This document shows positions 8,972-17,280 of a stretch of DNA of 64,000 bases, piece after piece. Position 1 is the stretch's first letter. Each line of letters opens with the position of its first letter. The notes below the pieces were generated by a model that searched no databases, was not told the DNA's origin, and saw only the letters and a list, made by a program, of their open reading frames with translations. This stretch comes from Planctomycetota bacterium (GTDB taxonomy: Bacteria; Planctomycetota; Phycisphaerae; Sedimentisphaerales; Anaerohalosphaeraceae). The stretch covers positions 124,001-188,000 of the forward strand of contig JAKPDO010000006.1 of NCBI GenBank assembly GCA_029552545.1. Reading direction: 5' to 3'. A program made the translations under genes and the position numbers.

Positions 8972-9000
8972 ATAGCCCCGGGCGATGAGTCCGGGGGGAA
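8972..9000 (+). repeat. Divergent relative of the TTAGCCCCGGGCG repeat
   Basis: ATAGCCCCGGGCGATGAG then TCCGGGGGGAA. It shares the 5' half with the copy at 2191 and can form a CCCCGG/CCGGGG stem. Confidence 0.45.
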
Positions 9001-9114
9001 GGGGATGGGTTTTTCGTTCTTTTTTCCTCGCCCTTGCGGGCGGAGCTGTTTTTTGCCGCATGGTGTCCAACTTTCGGCTGCCAGAAAAAAATTCGAAGCC
9101 CGAAATGATCGAAG

Positions 9115-9156
9115 ACAGGAATACAAGAATACAGGAACACAGGAATGCAAGAAGGA
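9115..9156. repeat. Degenerate short tandem repeat (ACAGGAATACAAGAAT)
   Basis: Consecutive units such as GACAGGAATACAAGAATACA then GGAACACAGGAATGCAAGAA. The minus strand reads as repeated 'VFLYSC', a well-known spurious translation seen in many genomes, so this is treated as a non-coding repeat. Confidence 0.7.
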
Positions 9157-9185
9157 GGGCGGCAAAGAAGGGCGGAAGAAGGTGG

Positions 9186-9214
9186 TTGAAAAGACCGACG
9201 GCAGTCAGTACAAT
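9186..9214 (+). promoter_or_regulatory. Candidate promoter of the GH65 operon
   Basis: TTGAAA (9186-9191), an exact 17-bp spacer and TACAAT (9209-9214), about 144 bp upstream of the GH65 ATG. A close match to the sigma70 consensus and the best candidate in this gap. Confidence 0.5.
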
Positions 9215-9357
9215 CCAAGCCCGTATGCTCGGAAACCGGAGGGGCCGAGCTGTCTGTACCGATGAACGGACGACGCGTGCCGTTGACGGCAGTGCCAAAC
9301 AAAACAGAAACCGCTTTCGTCTTGGGAGCGGGCGAACTTCTTTGAAACGGGACAGTT

Positions 9358-11724
9358 ATGCATTTGGCAAAGCATCCTGAACGGGTTTACGGAGGCGACA
9401 CCTGGACCATCACAGAGGAAGGGTTTCATCCCGAGAAACAGCGGCTCAGTGAATCGATTTTTTCTCTTGGCAATGAGTACATGGGGGTGCGGGGCTATTT
9501 CGAGGAGGGCTACAGCGGCGACCATCTGCTGGGCAGTTATTTCAATCATCTCTACGACTACCTGCCGATTCAGCATGACCAGTTCTTCAAGGGGATGATT
9601 ACCCGCGGCGGTGCGATGATTACGGCGGTGGACTGGCTGTACACCCGCATCCGGATTGACGGAGAGCCGCTGGACCTTGCCGTATCGCGAATCAGCGGAT
9701 TCCGGCGGGTTCTGGATATGAAGACGCTGGTCTATACGCGGGAGTTTGTCTGGCATCTGTCGTCCGGCCGACAGGTCCAGATAACCTTTACGCGTTTTCT
9801 CAATATGGACATAACGAAAATGGGCTGCCAGCGGATTGCGCTCAAGCCCCTGAATTTTTCGGGACAGGCCGAGATTGTGCTCGGGCTTGATTTTAATCCC
9901 CGCTATGAAATTGCCTCCGGCTGGACGCAGACCCAGACAACCGGGTCGGCGGATTCGTCGAAAGGGGAGAATTTCTGGCGGGAGGTTCGGAAGGATTCAG
10001 ACGAGGCGGGATGCCGCATTCTGGCCCGGACAAAGGGGACGGGGTTTCCGCTCTTTTCCAGCTTTCGGATGCGAACCGTTCGGCCGGTTTGTCCGCGGGT
10101 TGAGAGCCGGGAGAAGTTTATCGGCCTAAAATTTTCCCTGCCGCTGGAGGAAAACCAGCCGGCCTGGATGGAGAAAATCGTTGTCAATCACTGGGAAAAG
10201 AACAGCGATACCGAGGCGGTCTGGGAGCAGGGGTGTGCTCTGGCTGCCAAATATGCAGGCGTGAGCTTTGAGGAAGCCCGCCGGCGGCATGCGGCGTTTC
10301 TGGAGCGGGTTTGGGAACGCTTCGGGATTGATATTGAAGGGGATGACGAGACGCTGCAGGGGGTGCGGTTTTCCATCCTGTCGTGCTATCAGACCTATCA
10401 CGGAGAAAACCCGCGGCTGAATCCGCTCTGCAAGGGGATGACGGGGGAGGTGTATTTCGGCTGGGCGTTCTGGGATACGGAAATCTACTGTCATCGGTTT
10501 CATTTGTTTGCGAATCCCCAGGCGGCGAAGAATCTCCTGATGTACCGCTACCATACGCTGCCGGAGGCGCTTCGGCGGGCAAAGGACCTGGATTGCCGGG
10601 GGGCACGCTATCCGTTTGCCACGGTTTCGGGGTATGAAGATTCCGGCACCTGGCAGCATGTGGATTTGGAGCATCATATCAGCGGGGCGGTCGGGTACGC
10701 GATCTGGCAGTATGCCCATGTGACCGGCGATAAGGAGTTTCTGTATCGGGAAGGCATCGAGATGCTGCTTCAGATATGCCGGTTTTTTGCCAGTGCGGGG
10801 GACTGGAGTCCTTTGAACGGGGATTTCGGACTGTACGGGGTGATGGGGCCGGATGAGTTTCATATGATGGTTAACCACAACTTCTACACCAACTACCTGG
10901 CCAAGAAGATTTTTCTCTATACGCTGGGGGTGCTGGAGGAGATGAAGCGCGAAGCGCCGGACCGATATGAGGCCGTCGTTCAGAAGGTGGGGCTGGAGGC
11001 GGACGAACCGGAGGACTGGAGACGGATGGCCGAAAAGATGCGGATTCACCAGGACCCCAGGACGGGTGTTTTTGAGCAGCACGCCGGCTACTTTGACCTG
11101 CCGCATGTGGAGGTGGACAAGATTCCGATGAGCGAGATTCCCATTTACAAGAACTGGGCGTATATCCGCATCTTTCGGAAGAATATGATCAAACAGCCGG
11201 ATGTGCTGAATCATATGTTTTTCTTCAGTGAGGATTTTACTCTGAGGGAAAAACGGGCGAATTATGAGTTTTATGAGGCCCGGACGATTCACGAGTCGTC
11301 TTTGTCGCCGTCGCTGCATTCGATTTTGGCGCTGGAATTGGGAAAGGCCGAGGAGGGATATGCGTTTTTCACCTATGCAGCCCGGCTGGACCTGGACAAC
11401 TACAACCGCAATACGGAGCAGGGGCTTCATGCGACGTCGGCGGCGGGGGTGTGGGCGAATCTGGTTTGCGGGTACGGCGGGATGCGCACCGACGGGAAGG
11501 TGCTGTCGTTTCGGCCGCAGATTGCCTCGGCCTGGAAGCGGTACCGGTTCCAGGTGCATTATCGGGGGCGTCTGATTGAAGCGGACGTGGACAGGACTCA
11601 GGCACGGTTTCGGCTGAAGGAAGGCGACCCTGTGGACATAAAGATTTATGACCGGGTGTATCGGATTGATTCGGCCGGCGTGCAGGTGCCGTTGGAACTT
11701 GAGCCGGCGGAAGAAAGGAGATGA
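9358..11724 (+). CDS. Glycoside hydrolase family 65 (disaccharide phosphorylase/hydrolase)
   Basis: 788 residues, full length for GH65. The family mostly phosphorolyses alpha-glucosides (maltose, trehalose, kojibiose, nigerose) by inversion, giving beta-glucose 1-phosphate; some members are hydrolases. The N-terminal beta-sandwich domain begins with the hallmark LSESIFSLGNEYMGVRGYFE. The (alpha/alpha)6 catalytic domain contains GEVYFGWAFWDTEIY (~363-380) and VMGPDEFH, whose Glu500 aligns with the general acid. A small C-terminal beta domain closes the protein (KVLSFRPQIASAWKRYRFQV). There is no signal peptide, so it is cytoplasmic. It heads a five-gene operon (3-bp gap to the next gene). Its exact substrate is open; its neighbours deal with deoxy sugars. 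Confidence 0.9.
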   Translation: MHLAKHPERVYGGDTWTITEEGFHPEKQRLSESIFSLGNEYMGVRGYFEEGYSGDHLLGSYFNHLYDYLPIQHDQFFKGMITRGGAMITAVDWLYTRIRIDGEPLDLAVSRISGFRRVLDMKTLVYTREFVWHLSSGRQVQITFTRFLNMDITKMGCQRIALKPLNFSGQAEIVLGLDFNPRYEIASGWTQTQTTGSADSSKGENFWREVRKDSDEAGCRILARTKGTGFPLFSSFRMRTVRPVCPRVESREKFIGLKFSLPLEENQPAWMEKIVVNHWEKNSDTEAVWEQGCALAAKYAGVSFEEARRRHAAFLERVWERFGIDIEGDDETLQGVRFSILSCYQTYHGENPRLNPLCKGMTGEVYFGWAFWDTEIYCHRFHLFANPQAAKNLLMYRYHTLPEALRRAKDLDCRGARYPFATVSGYEDSGTWQHVDLEHHISGAVGYAIWQYAHVTGDKEFLYREGIEMLLQICRFFASAGDWSPLNGDFGLYGVMGPDEFHMMVNHNFYTNYLAKKIFLYTLGVLEEMKREAPDRYEAVVQKVGLEADEPEDWRRMAEKMRIHQDPRTGVFEQHAGYFDLPHVEVDKIPMSEIPIYKNWAYIRIFRKNMIKQPDVLNHMFFFSEDFTLREKRANYEFYEARTIHESSLSPSLHSILALELGKAEEGYAFFTYAARLDLDNYNRNTEQGLHATSAAGVWANLVCGYGGMRTDGKVLSFRPQIASAWKRYRFQVHYRGRLIEADVDRTQARFRLKEGDPVDIKIYDRVYRIDSAGVQVPLELEPAEERR

Positions 11725-11727
11725 GCA

Positions 11728-12531
11728 ATGAGATATTTCAGATGGATTGTGCCGGCAGCAATAACGGTGCTCGGCTTTGCGGATGCGTTTGCGTTTTCCC
11801 CGTATGAGAACTACCTGCTGTCGGGCAAACCAACCTTTGCGGGGCTGCTGGCCCGTGCCAGGGCGGGGCGGGAGACCCAGCTGGCCGAGGGGCTTTTGAA
11901 GGTCTGCACGGACAAGGAGAATGTCCGGATGCTGCGGGCGGGGATTTCGAATCCGGCGGCGTTTCGGCGGCAGATTCAGGGGGAAACCTGGTTTCTGATT
12001 GTGTTTCAGTATGCAGGCGGAAAACCCTATCTGACGGCGGCGGAGGCGTTTGAGAGCATTGCGCCGGAGCTGAAGGAGCTGATTGAGCCCCATCCGCGGG
12101 CGGTGCGGTACGGACGGTGCTGGCTGCAGATGGAATGGATTAATTATATCCGGGGGCTGAATGTCGAGGGGGCTCCGTCGCAGATTTTGTCGATGGTGAC
12201 GACGATTCGCCCGGAAAAGGAAAGTGAATACCGCAGTCTGCATCAGACCGTCTGGCCGGGCGTGGTGGACCAGATGATTCGCGGGAACAACCGAAACTTC
12301 TGCATCTTTCTGGCGGAAATCGGAGATACGCTGTATGAGTTTTTCTATCTGGAGTATATGGGGCGCGATTTTGAGAAAGATGACCGGATGAATCAGCAGG
12401 ACCCGGTCAATCAGCGGTGGTGGGCTCAGACAGGTCCCTGTCAGAAGCCGCTGCCGGGGGAAAAGGAGATTTGGTCGCCGATGATTCCCGTAGCACAGTC
12501 AGCGGCCCAAAAGGAGTCCAAGAATGGGTAA
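11728..12531 (+). CDS. Exported L-rhamnose-mutarotase-family protein with two domains
   Basis: 267 residues, more than twice the ~104 of RhaM. It starts with a signal peptide (MRYFRWIVPAAITVLGFADA). The C-terminal half (~150-250) is a clear L-rhamnose mutarotase domain: IRPEKESEYRSLHQTVWPGV carries the family histidine, and YMGRDFEKDDRMNQ then WWAQTGPCQKP end it. The N-terminal half (~35-145) has a similar alpha/beta pattern (TWFLIVFQYAGGKPYLTAAEAFE, with LIEPHPRA and WLQMEW) and is probably a diverged copy. Mutarotases of this family interconvert L-rhamnose anomers, normally in the cytoplasm; export suggests it acts before transport. It overlaps the symporter gene by 8 bp, so the two are translationally coupled. 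Confidence 0.82.
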   Translation: MRYFRWIVPAAITVLGFADAFAFSPYENYLLSGKPTFAGLLARARAGRETQLAEGLLKVCTDKENVRMLRAGISNPAAFRRQIQGETWFLIVFQYAGGKPYLTAAEAFESIAPELKELIEPHPRAVRYGRCWLQMEWINYIRGLNVEGAPSQILSMVTTIRPEKESEYRSLHQTVWPGVVDQMIRGNNRNFCIFLAEIGDTLYEFFYLEYMGRDFEKDDRMNQQDPVNQRWWAQTGPCQKPLPGEKEIWSPMIPVAQSAAQKESKNG

Positions 12532-14164
12532 TCCGGCGTGGATTTTGGCGGCCGGAGTTGTGATGCATCCGCTGGATATGTGGGTTTTCGGGGGGTATTT
12601 GGCGGCGCTGCTGGCTATCGGCGGTTTTGTGAGTTATCGGCGCCGCCGGAGCGAGGATTTGTTTCTGGGGGACCGGTCGATGGGGTGGGGGAATGTGGGT
12701 TTAAGCATTTTCGGCACAAACATCGGCCCGACGTTTTTAATCGCCACGTGCGGGGCCGGCTATACGACCGGGATGGTGACGGCCAATTATGAATGGATGG
12801 CGTGGGTCTTTCTGTTTTTACTGGGCACGGTTTTTCTGCCGTTTTACCTGCACACGAAAATCTCCACGATGCCGGAGTTTCTCAAGAAGCGTTTCGGACC
12901 GGGCTGCTACACCTTTATGACGTTTTATTCTCTGCTGGGGATTGCGGTTTTGTGGATTGGGGGGACGCTGTTTGCGGGCGGAGCGCTTTTGTCGCAGTTT
13001 CTGGGGTGGGACCTGATGCCCTGTGTGTGGCTGCTGGCGGCTGTATCGGCCAGTTTCACGATTGCCGGGGGTCTGGCGGCCGTGATGGTGACGGATTCAT
13101 TTCAATCCATTCTGATGATTGTCGGCGCGGCGCTTTTGACTGTTATTGCGGCGGGACGGCTGGAGTCGTTTTCGGCGCTGGAGCAGATTCGATGCAGTTC
13201 TGTGCCGGCGGAGCTGACGTGGAAACTGCTGCATCCGGCCGGCGCGGACAATCCCTGGTATGCGTTTGTGCTCGGCTATCCGGTTTTGTCGCTGTGGTTT
13301 TGGTGTTCGGACCAGACGATTGTGCAGCGGGCTCTGGGGGCACGGGATTTGAAGCAAAGCCAGGCAGGGACCTTGTTTGCGGCGTTTTTGAAAATCCTTC
13401 CGCCGTTTCTTTTTCTGCTGCCGGGGATTCTGGCGGCACAGCTGCTGCCGGGGATACGGGATGACAAGCAGGTGTTTTTGAGGATGGTCAGCACCTTTCT
13501 GCCGAGCGGTCTGGTTGGATTGATGATTTCGGTTTTGGTGGCGGCCGTGATTTCGACGCTGGATTCGGGGCTCAATTCCTTCAGCACGATTTTTACGCTG
13601 GATATTTACAAACGCTGGATTGCGCCGACGGCGTCGGAGCATCGGACAAAGCAGGTGGGACGCGTCACTACGTTTGCGGCGGCACTGCTGGCGGTCGGGA
13701 TTGCCTGGTTTCTGAGCCGAGTGGAGGGGACGAATCTCTTTAATCTGTTTCAGGGGATTATCGGGTATATGGCCCCGCCGGTAGCGGCGGTTTTTGTGCT
13801 GGGGATTTTCTGGAGGCGTTCGACGGCGAAGGCGGCCCTGCTGACCCTGATTGTCGGCTCGGCGGTTTCCCTGACGATCGGGGTCTGCGATATTACCAGC
13901 GTTTTTGCCAACGAGAAAGGGGAGGATATTTTCCCGCACTTTCTTCTGCTGTCGTTTTATTTGTTCGTTGGGATAGGGCTTTTTATGGTGCTGGTTTCTC
14001 TTCTTACGTGGCACAGTGCTTCGGAAACGCCGCTGCCGACGCTGCGCCAGACGTATCGGGACAATCCGGGTCTGGGGCTGCCCGGTTTTCTCGGATGGGG
14101 GTTTCTGGCGGCGGTGATGGCGGGTTTGTATTTGTTCTTTCAGTTCGGGATGGGCGCACAATGA
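12524..14164 (+). CDS. Sodium:solute symporter family (SSS/SLC5) transporter
   Basis: 546 residues with about 14 hydrophobic segments. Family features are the N-terminal SEDLFLGDRSMGWGNVGLS with FGTNIGPTFLI, the central GGLAAVMVTDSFQSILMI and the later DSGLNSFSTIFTLDIYKR motif that contributes to the sodium site. SSS proteins import sugars, amino acids or vitamins with Na+. Its place between an exported rhamnose-type mutarotase and a GH141-like enzyme suggests a deoxy-sugar or small oligosaccharide substrate, which is an inference. It overlaps its upstream neighbour by 8 bp and its downstream neighbour by 4 bp (ATGA). Confidence 0.88.
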   Translation: MGNPAWILAAGVVMHPLDMWVFGGYLAALLAIGGFVSYRRRRSEDLFLGDRSMGWGNVGLSIFGTNIGPTFLIATCGAGYTTGMVTANYEWMAWVFLFLLGTVFLPFYLHTKISTMPEFLKKRFGPGCYTFMTFYSLLGIAVLWIGGTLFAGGALLSQFLGWDLMPCVWLLAAVSASFTIAGGLAAVMVTDSFQSILMIVGAALLTVIAAGRLESFSALEQIRCSSVPAELTWKLLHPAGADNPWYAFVLGYPVLSLWFWCSDQTIVQRALGARDLKQSQAGTLFAAFLKILPPFLFLLPGILAAQLLPGIRDDKQVFLRMVSTFLPSGLVGLMISVLVAAVISTLDSGLNSFSTIFTLDIYKRWIAPTASEHRTKQVGRVTTFAAALLAVGIAWFLSRVEGTNLFNLFQGIIGYMAPPVAAVFVLGIFWRRSTAKAALLTLIVGSAVSLTIGVCDITSVFANEKGEDIFPHFLLLSFYLFVGIGLFMVLVSLLTWHSASETPLPTLRQTYRDNPGLGLPGFLGWGFLAAVMAGLYLFFQFGMGAQ

Positions 14165-16155
14165 GCCAGCAGGACAAAAAAGCGGCTTTCGGGTGGGTAC
14201 AAGCCGGCGTTATCGGTTTTCTGGCGGTGATTCTGGGGGTTGGCTGTGCCGTCGTGCCGACGTCGGGGCCGATGGAGTTTTATGTTGCGCCGGACGGCGA
14301 TGACCAAGCGGACGGGACGGCGGAGCGGCCGTGGCGGACGCTGGAGCGGGCGCGCGACCGGATTCGGCGGCTCAACAAAGATATGCAGCAGGATATTGTT
14401 GTTTATCTTCGCGGCGGGGTCTATCCGCTGGAGAGGCCCTTTGTGCTGAGCCCCTGCGATTCGGGCACGAACGGGCACTGGATTCGCTACCGGGCGTATC
14501 CGGGGGAAAAGCCGGTCTTAAGCGGGGCGGTGCGGGTGACCGGATGGCAGCGGCATCAGGGCGATATCTGGAAGGCGCCGCTGGTGCGGGATCGAAAGCT
14601 TCGGGCACTGTATGTCAACGGCAAAAGGGCCGTCATGGCCCGAAAGACCGAGGGGGTCGTCGCCCAGGGCGGGTACGGGACGTTCGTCATCACCGGCCGG
14701 GAGCCGTGGGCGTCCACGTCCGGGTCGCACCCTGCCGGGATTCGATTTCGGGCGAAAGATGTCGGCGTCTATAAAAATCCTCACAATGTCGAGCTGGTTC
14801 AGACGAATGTCTGGAGTGAGCCGATTGTGTGTGTCAGCCGGATGTTTTCCGAAGACGGCCATACGGTCGCTGTGCTTCAGCAGCCGTACGCAGCGATTGC
14901 AATGAATATGAGCTGGGTGCCGTTTCGGGCTGTATCCCGTCCTGACCGTCCTATCTATGTCCGCAATGCGTTTGAACTGCTGGATGAGCCGGGGGAGTTT
15001 TACTTCGACCAGCAGGAGCAGATGCTGTACTATTATTCCCGCGGAGAGGATATGACAACGGCGGAGGTGTATGCCCCGGCTGTTGAGGGGCTTGTCCGCA
15101 TTCAGGGCGAGGGCATTTCCCGTCGCGTGCGGAATCTTGAGTTTTACGGGCTGACATTTGCGTATGATGATTATCTTCTGTCTTCTCTGGGGGATTCCCG
15201 CGGCTGGGTGAGTGTGCAGAGCCTGACTCAGTTTACGCGGTATATTCCGGAGGGCAACTGGCATCGCAATCATTACAACGACATTACGATTCCCAAAGGG
15301 ACGGTTAACGTATGCAACGCGGAGCGAATACGGTTTGAGCGAAACCGGTTTGTACATCTGGGCAGTGCGGCGGCCCTGAGTTTTGAAAATGATGTGGCGG
15401 AGGCCGAGGCGGTCGGCAATACCTTTCTCGACCTGATGGGGACTTCGATCAATGTCGGGCATCCTCAGCATTACCAAATCGGGGACGGGGAGCAGTTTCC
15501 GCCGGGAGTCGAGGGGGTTTGCAGCAATATTCTGATTGCCAACAACTACATTCGGGATGTGTGTCTGGACTTCCGGCAGGTGGAGGGGATGACCGGCTTT
15601 TTTGTCCAGAATGTCAAAATTGTTCACAATGAAATCAGCAATACGCCGTATGGGGGGCTGGCGCTGGGGTGGTGGTGGGGCAATGCCGGGATTCCTCCCT
15701 CGACGACAGCCAAAAATAACAGGATTCTGTACAACCGCATCGGCCGCACACATCGGGCGCTTCGCGACGGTGGAATCATTTATGTTCTTGGGGAACAGCC
15801 GGGTTCGGAAATTGCCTACAATTACTGTTATGACGGCCCCCGGTGCATTTATCCGGATGACGGGTCGGCATACTGGAAGATTTATCAGAATGTGATTCTT
15901 AATGGTTCCGGCTTTTCGGATGATCGGGAGGGATTGTGGCTGCACATCTGGACGCCGGCCTGCCGGGATATGGAGATTGACCGCAACTATGTGAAGGCGG
16001 ACCGGTATCGCTGTGAAGGGACGCGCTGTACGATTACGCGAACGATTGTGGAACCGGATGCACCGCCCTGGTCGCCGGAGGCCCAGGCGATTGCGGACGC
16101 CGCCGGACTGGAAGAGGCCTATCGCGATATCCGACCTTTGTCAGAGACCGATTGA
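14161..16155 (+). CDS. Right-handed beta-helix lipoprotein, GH141-like glycosidase
   Basis: 664 residues from the ATG at 14161, which forms an ATGA overlap with the symporter stop; the longer upstream frame lacks a signal peptide. The N-terminus is a lipoprotein signal (GFLAVILGVGC). Then comes FYVAPDGDDQADGTAERPW followed by RTLERARDRIR and VVYLRGGVYPLERPFVL, the typical entry to beta-helix glycosidases of the GH141 type, and repeated helix coils with ERIRFERNRFVHLG, NILIANNYIRDV and VKIVHNEISNTPYGGLALG. GH141 includes an alpha-L-fucosidase of rhamnogalacturonan-II degradation and a xylanase. The beta-helix fold is firm; the family number and substrate are tentative. It is probably outer-membrane or periplasmic. 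Confidence 0.75.
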   Translation: MSQQDKKAAFGWVQAGVIGFLAVILGVGCAVVPTSGPMEFYVAPDGDDQADGTAERPWRTLERARDRIRRLNKDMQQDIVVYLRGGVYPLERPFVLSPCDSGTNGHWIRYRAYPGEKPVLSGAVRVTGWQRHQGDIWKAPLVRDRKLRALYVNGKRAVMARKTEGVVAQGGYGTFVITGREPWASTSGSHPAGIRFRAKDVGVYKNPHNVELVQTNVWSEPIVCVSRMFSEDGHTVAVLQQPYAAIAMNMSWVPFRAVSRPDRPIYVRNAFELLDEPGEFYFDQQEQMLYYYSRGEDMTTAEVYAPAVEGLVRIQGEGISRRVRNLEFYGLTFAYDDYLLSSLGDSRGWVSVQSLTQFTRYIPEGNWHRNHYNDITIPKGTVNVCNAERIRFERNRFVHLGSAAALSFENDVAEAEAVGNTFLDLMGTSINVGHPQHYQIGDGEQFPPGVEGVCSNILIANNYIRDVCLDFRQVEGMTGFFVQNVKIVHNEISNTPYGGLALGWWWGNAGIPPSTTAKNNRILYNRIGRTHRALRDGGIIYVLGEQPGSEIAYNYCYDGPRCIYPDDGSAYWKIYQNVILNGSGFSDDREGLWLHIWTPACRDMEIDRNYVKADRYRCEGTRCTITRTIVEPDAPPWSPEAQAIADAAGLEEAYRDIRPLSETD

Positions 16156-17270
16156 TGGAATCGACTTCTATGAAACCGCTTTGGAAGGCGAATTGGCCGC
16201 AAACCCGTCAGCATTTTCTGGACTGGTGGGCGGGCCGCGGGCTGGTGCTGGGGAGCTGGGGCACGGGGCTTGACGGAGACGGCCCGCTGCACGAGGATGT
16301 TCCTCAACCTGCGGCGGCGGCCGATGCGGAACAGTACCATACGGACCCGAATCGGGTAGCGGAACGGATTCATTATGAAATGGCGCATAAGGTCTGGCCG
16401 GCGGATATGCTGCCGGTGGCCTGGCCGGATATCGGCACGGTGACGCTGGCCCCTTTTCTGGGGGCTGTCCCGAAGTACGAAAAGGAGAACATCTGGTATC
16501 ATCCATGCATTGCCGACCCGGAAAGCCATCCGCCGCTTCGATACAATCCGGATGCCCCTTACAGCCGGATGCTGAAGGCGGTCCTTCGGGCGGCGGTCGC
16601 CCGCAGCGGAGGGCATTATTTTGTGGGGATGCCTGCAATCATTTCCAACCTGGATGTGCTGGCGGCGGTGCGCGGGACGGAAGATTTGCTGGTGGATATG
16701 CTCGAGCGTCCGGCGTGGGTTCATCAGAAGCTTCAGGAGATTGAAACGGCGTACCGGCAGGTGTTTGATGAGTTGTATGAGATACTCCGAGACGAAGACG
16801 GCGGCATGGCCTTCGGGTATTTTATGCTGTGGGGGCCGGGCAAGACAGGCCTGCTTCAGTGCGATACGGCGGTGATGATTTCTCCGAAGATGTTTGACGA
16901 GTTTGTCGTGCCGTATCTGAAGCAGTCCGTGGAGTATCTGGATTATTCGATGTTTCATGTGGACGGGCATCAGTGTCTGGCGTGTGTGGATTCTCTGCTG
17001 GCGATTGAGGGACTGAAGGCGATTGAATGGACGCCGGACCCGCAGGTGCCGCCGGGGGGCTCGCCGCACTGGTATGACCTGTACAAGAAAATCCTCCGGG
17101 CGGGCAAGGCCGTCTGGGCGGCCAATCTGGATGCGGAAGAGGTGATCCCGCTGCTGGATGCCGTCGGTCCGAAGGGAGTGTATCTGACGGTTACCACTGC
17201 CGGCGGCAAACCCATCATGGCCCGTCAGATGGAAGAACTTGCTGACAAGATAGAACCCTACCGCGTCTGA
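16155..17270 (+). CDS. Uroporphyrinogen-decarboxylase-fold protein
   Basis: 371 residues; the start ATG at 16155 shares one base with the preceding stop. The sequence follows the URO-D/MtaA-type TIM barrel, with AGRGLVLGSWGTGLDGDG near the start, a middle helix region DLLVDMLERPAWVHQKL, DEFVVPYLKQSVEYLD, and the His-containing SMFHVDGHQCLACVDSLL and IEWTPDPQVPPGG. The true heme enzyme's substrate arginines are not obvious, and this branch is often found in sugar operons of planctomycetes and Bacteroidota with no assigned reaction. MtaA-like relatives transfer methyl groups on corrinoids. It ends the five-gene GH65 operon. I cannot assign a substrate. Confidence 0.7.
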   Translation: MESTSMKPLWKANWPQTRQHFLDWWAGRGLVLGSWGTGLDGDGPLHEDVPQPAAAADAEQYHTDPNRVAERIHYEMAHKVWPADMLPVAWPDIGTVTLAPFLGAVPKYEKENIWYHPCIADPESHPPLRYNPDAPYSRMLKAVLRAAVARSGGHYFVGMPAIISNLDVLAAVRGTEDLLVDMLERPAWVHQKLQEIETAYRQVFDELYEILRDEDGGMAFGYFMLWGPGKTGLLQCDTAVMISPKMFDEFVVPYLKQSVEYLDYSMFHVDGHQCLACVDSLLAIEGLKAIEWTPDPQVPPGGSPHWYDLYKKILRAGKAVWAANLDAEEVIPLLDAVGPKGVYLTVTTAGGKPIMARQMEELADKIEPYRV

Positions 17271-17280
17271 AGGGGCGCGT

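Larger units (their letters stand above)
8733..9357. other. Long intergenic region with repeat relics and a promoter
   Basis: About 625 bp between divergent zupT and the GH65 operon. It holds a relic of the common 'TTTTCACCACGGATTTACACGAA' type (about 8828-8851), a hairpin repeat relative (8972-9000), a run of ACAGGAATACAAGAATAC-like units (9115-9156) and a promoter candidate (9186-9214). Frames on both strands translate to repeats or biased composition and I do not call a gene. Confidence 0.6.

Noticed and set aside
8811..9302. Minus-strand 'gene' with VFLYSC repeats
   Set aside because: It is the translation of a degenerate short tandem repeat, a known annotation artefact.
10126..12243. 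Long minus-strand open frame opposite GH65 and the mutarotase
   Set aside because: Its translation is Arg/Pro/His-rich without any domain, and the plus strand has clear families; it is a codon-bias shadow.
13097..14161. Long minus-strand frame opposite the symporter
   Set aside because: Basic, low-complexity translation and no start signal; the plus strand has a clear SSS transporter.
16155..17270. hemE (uroporphyrinogen decarboxylase proper)
   Set aside because: Fold-level similarity only; context and missing obvious heme-substrate arginines argue against it.
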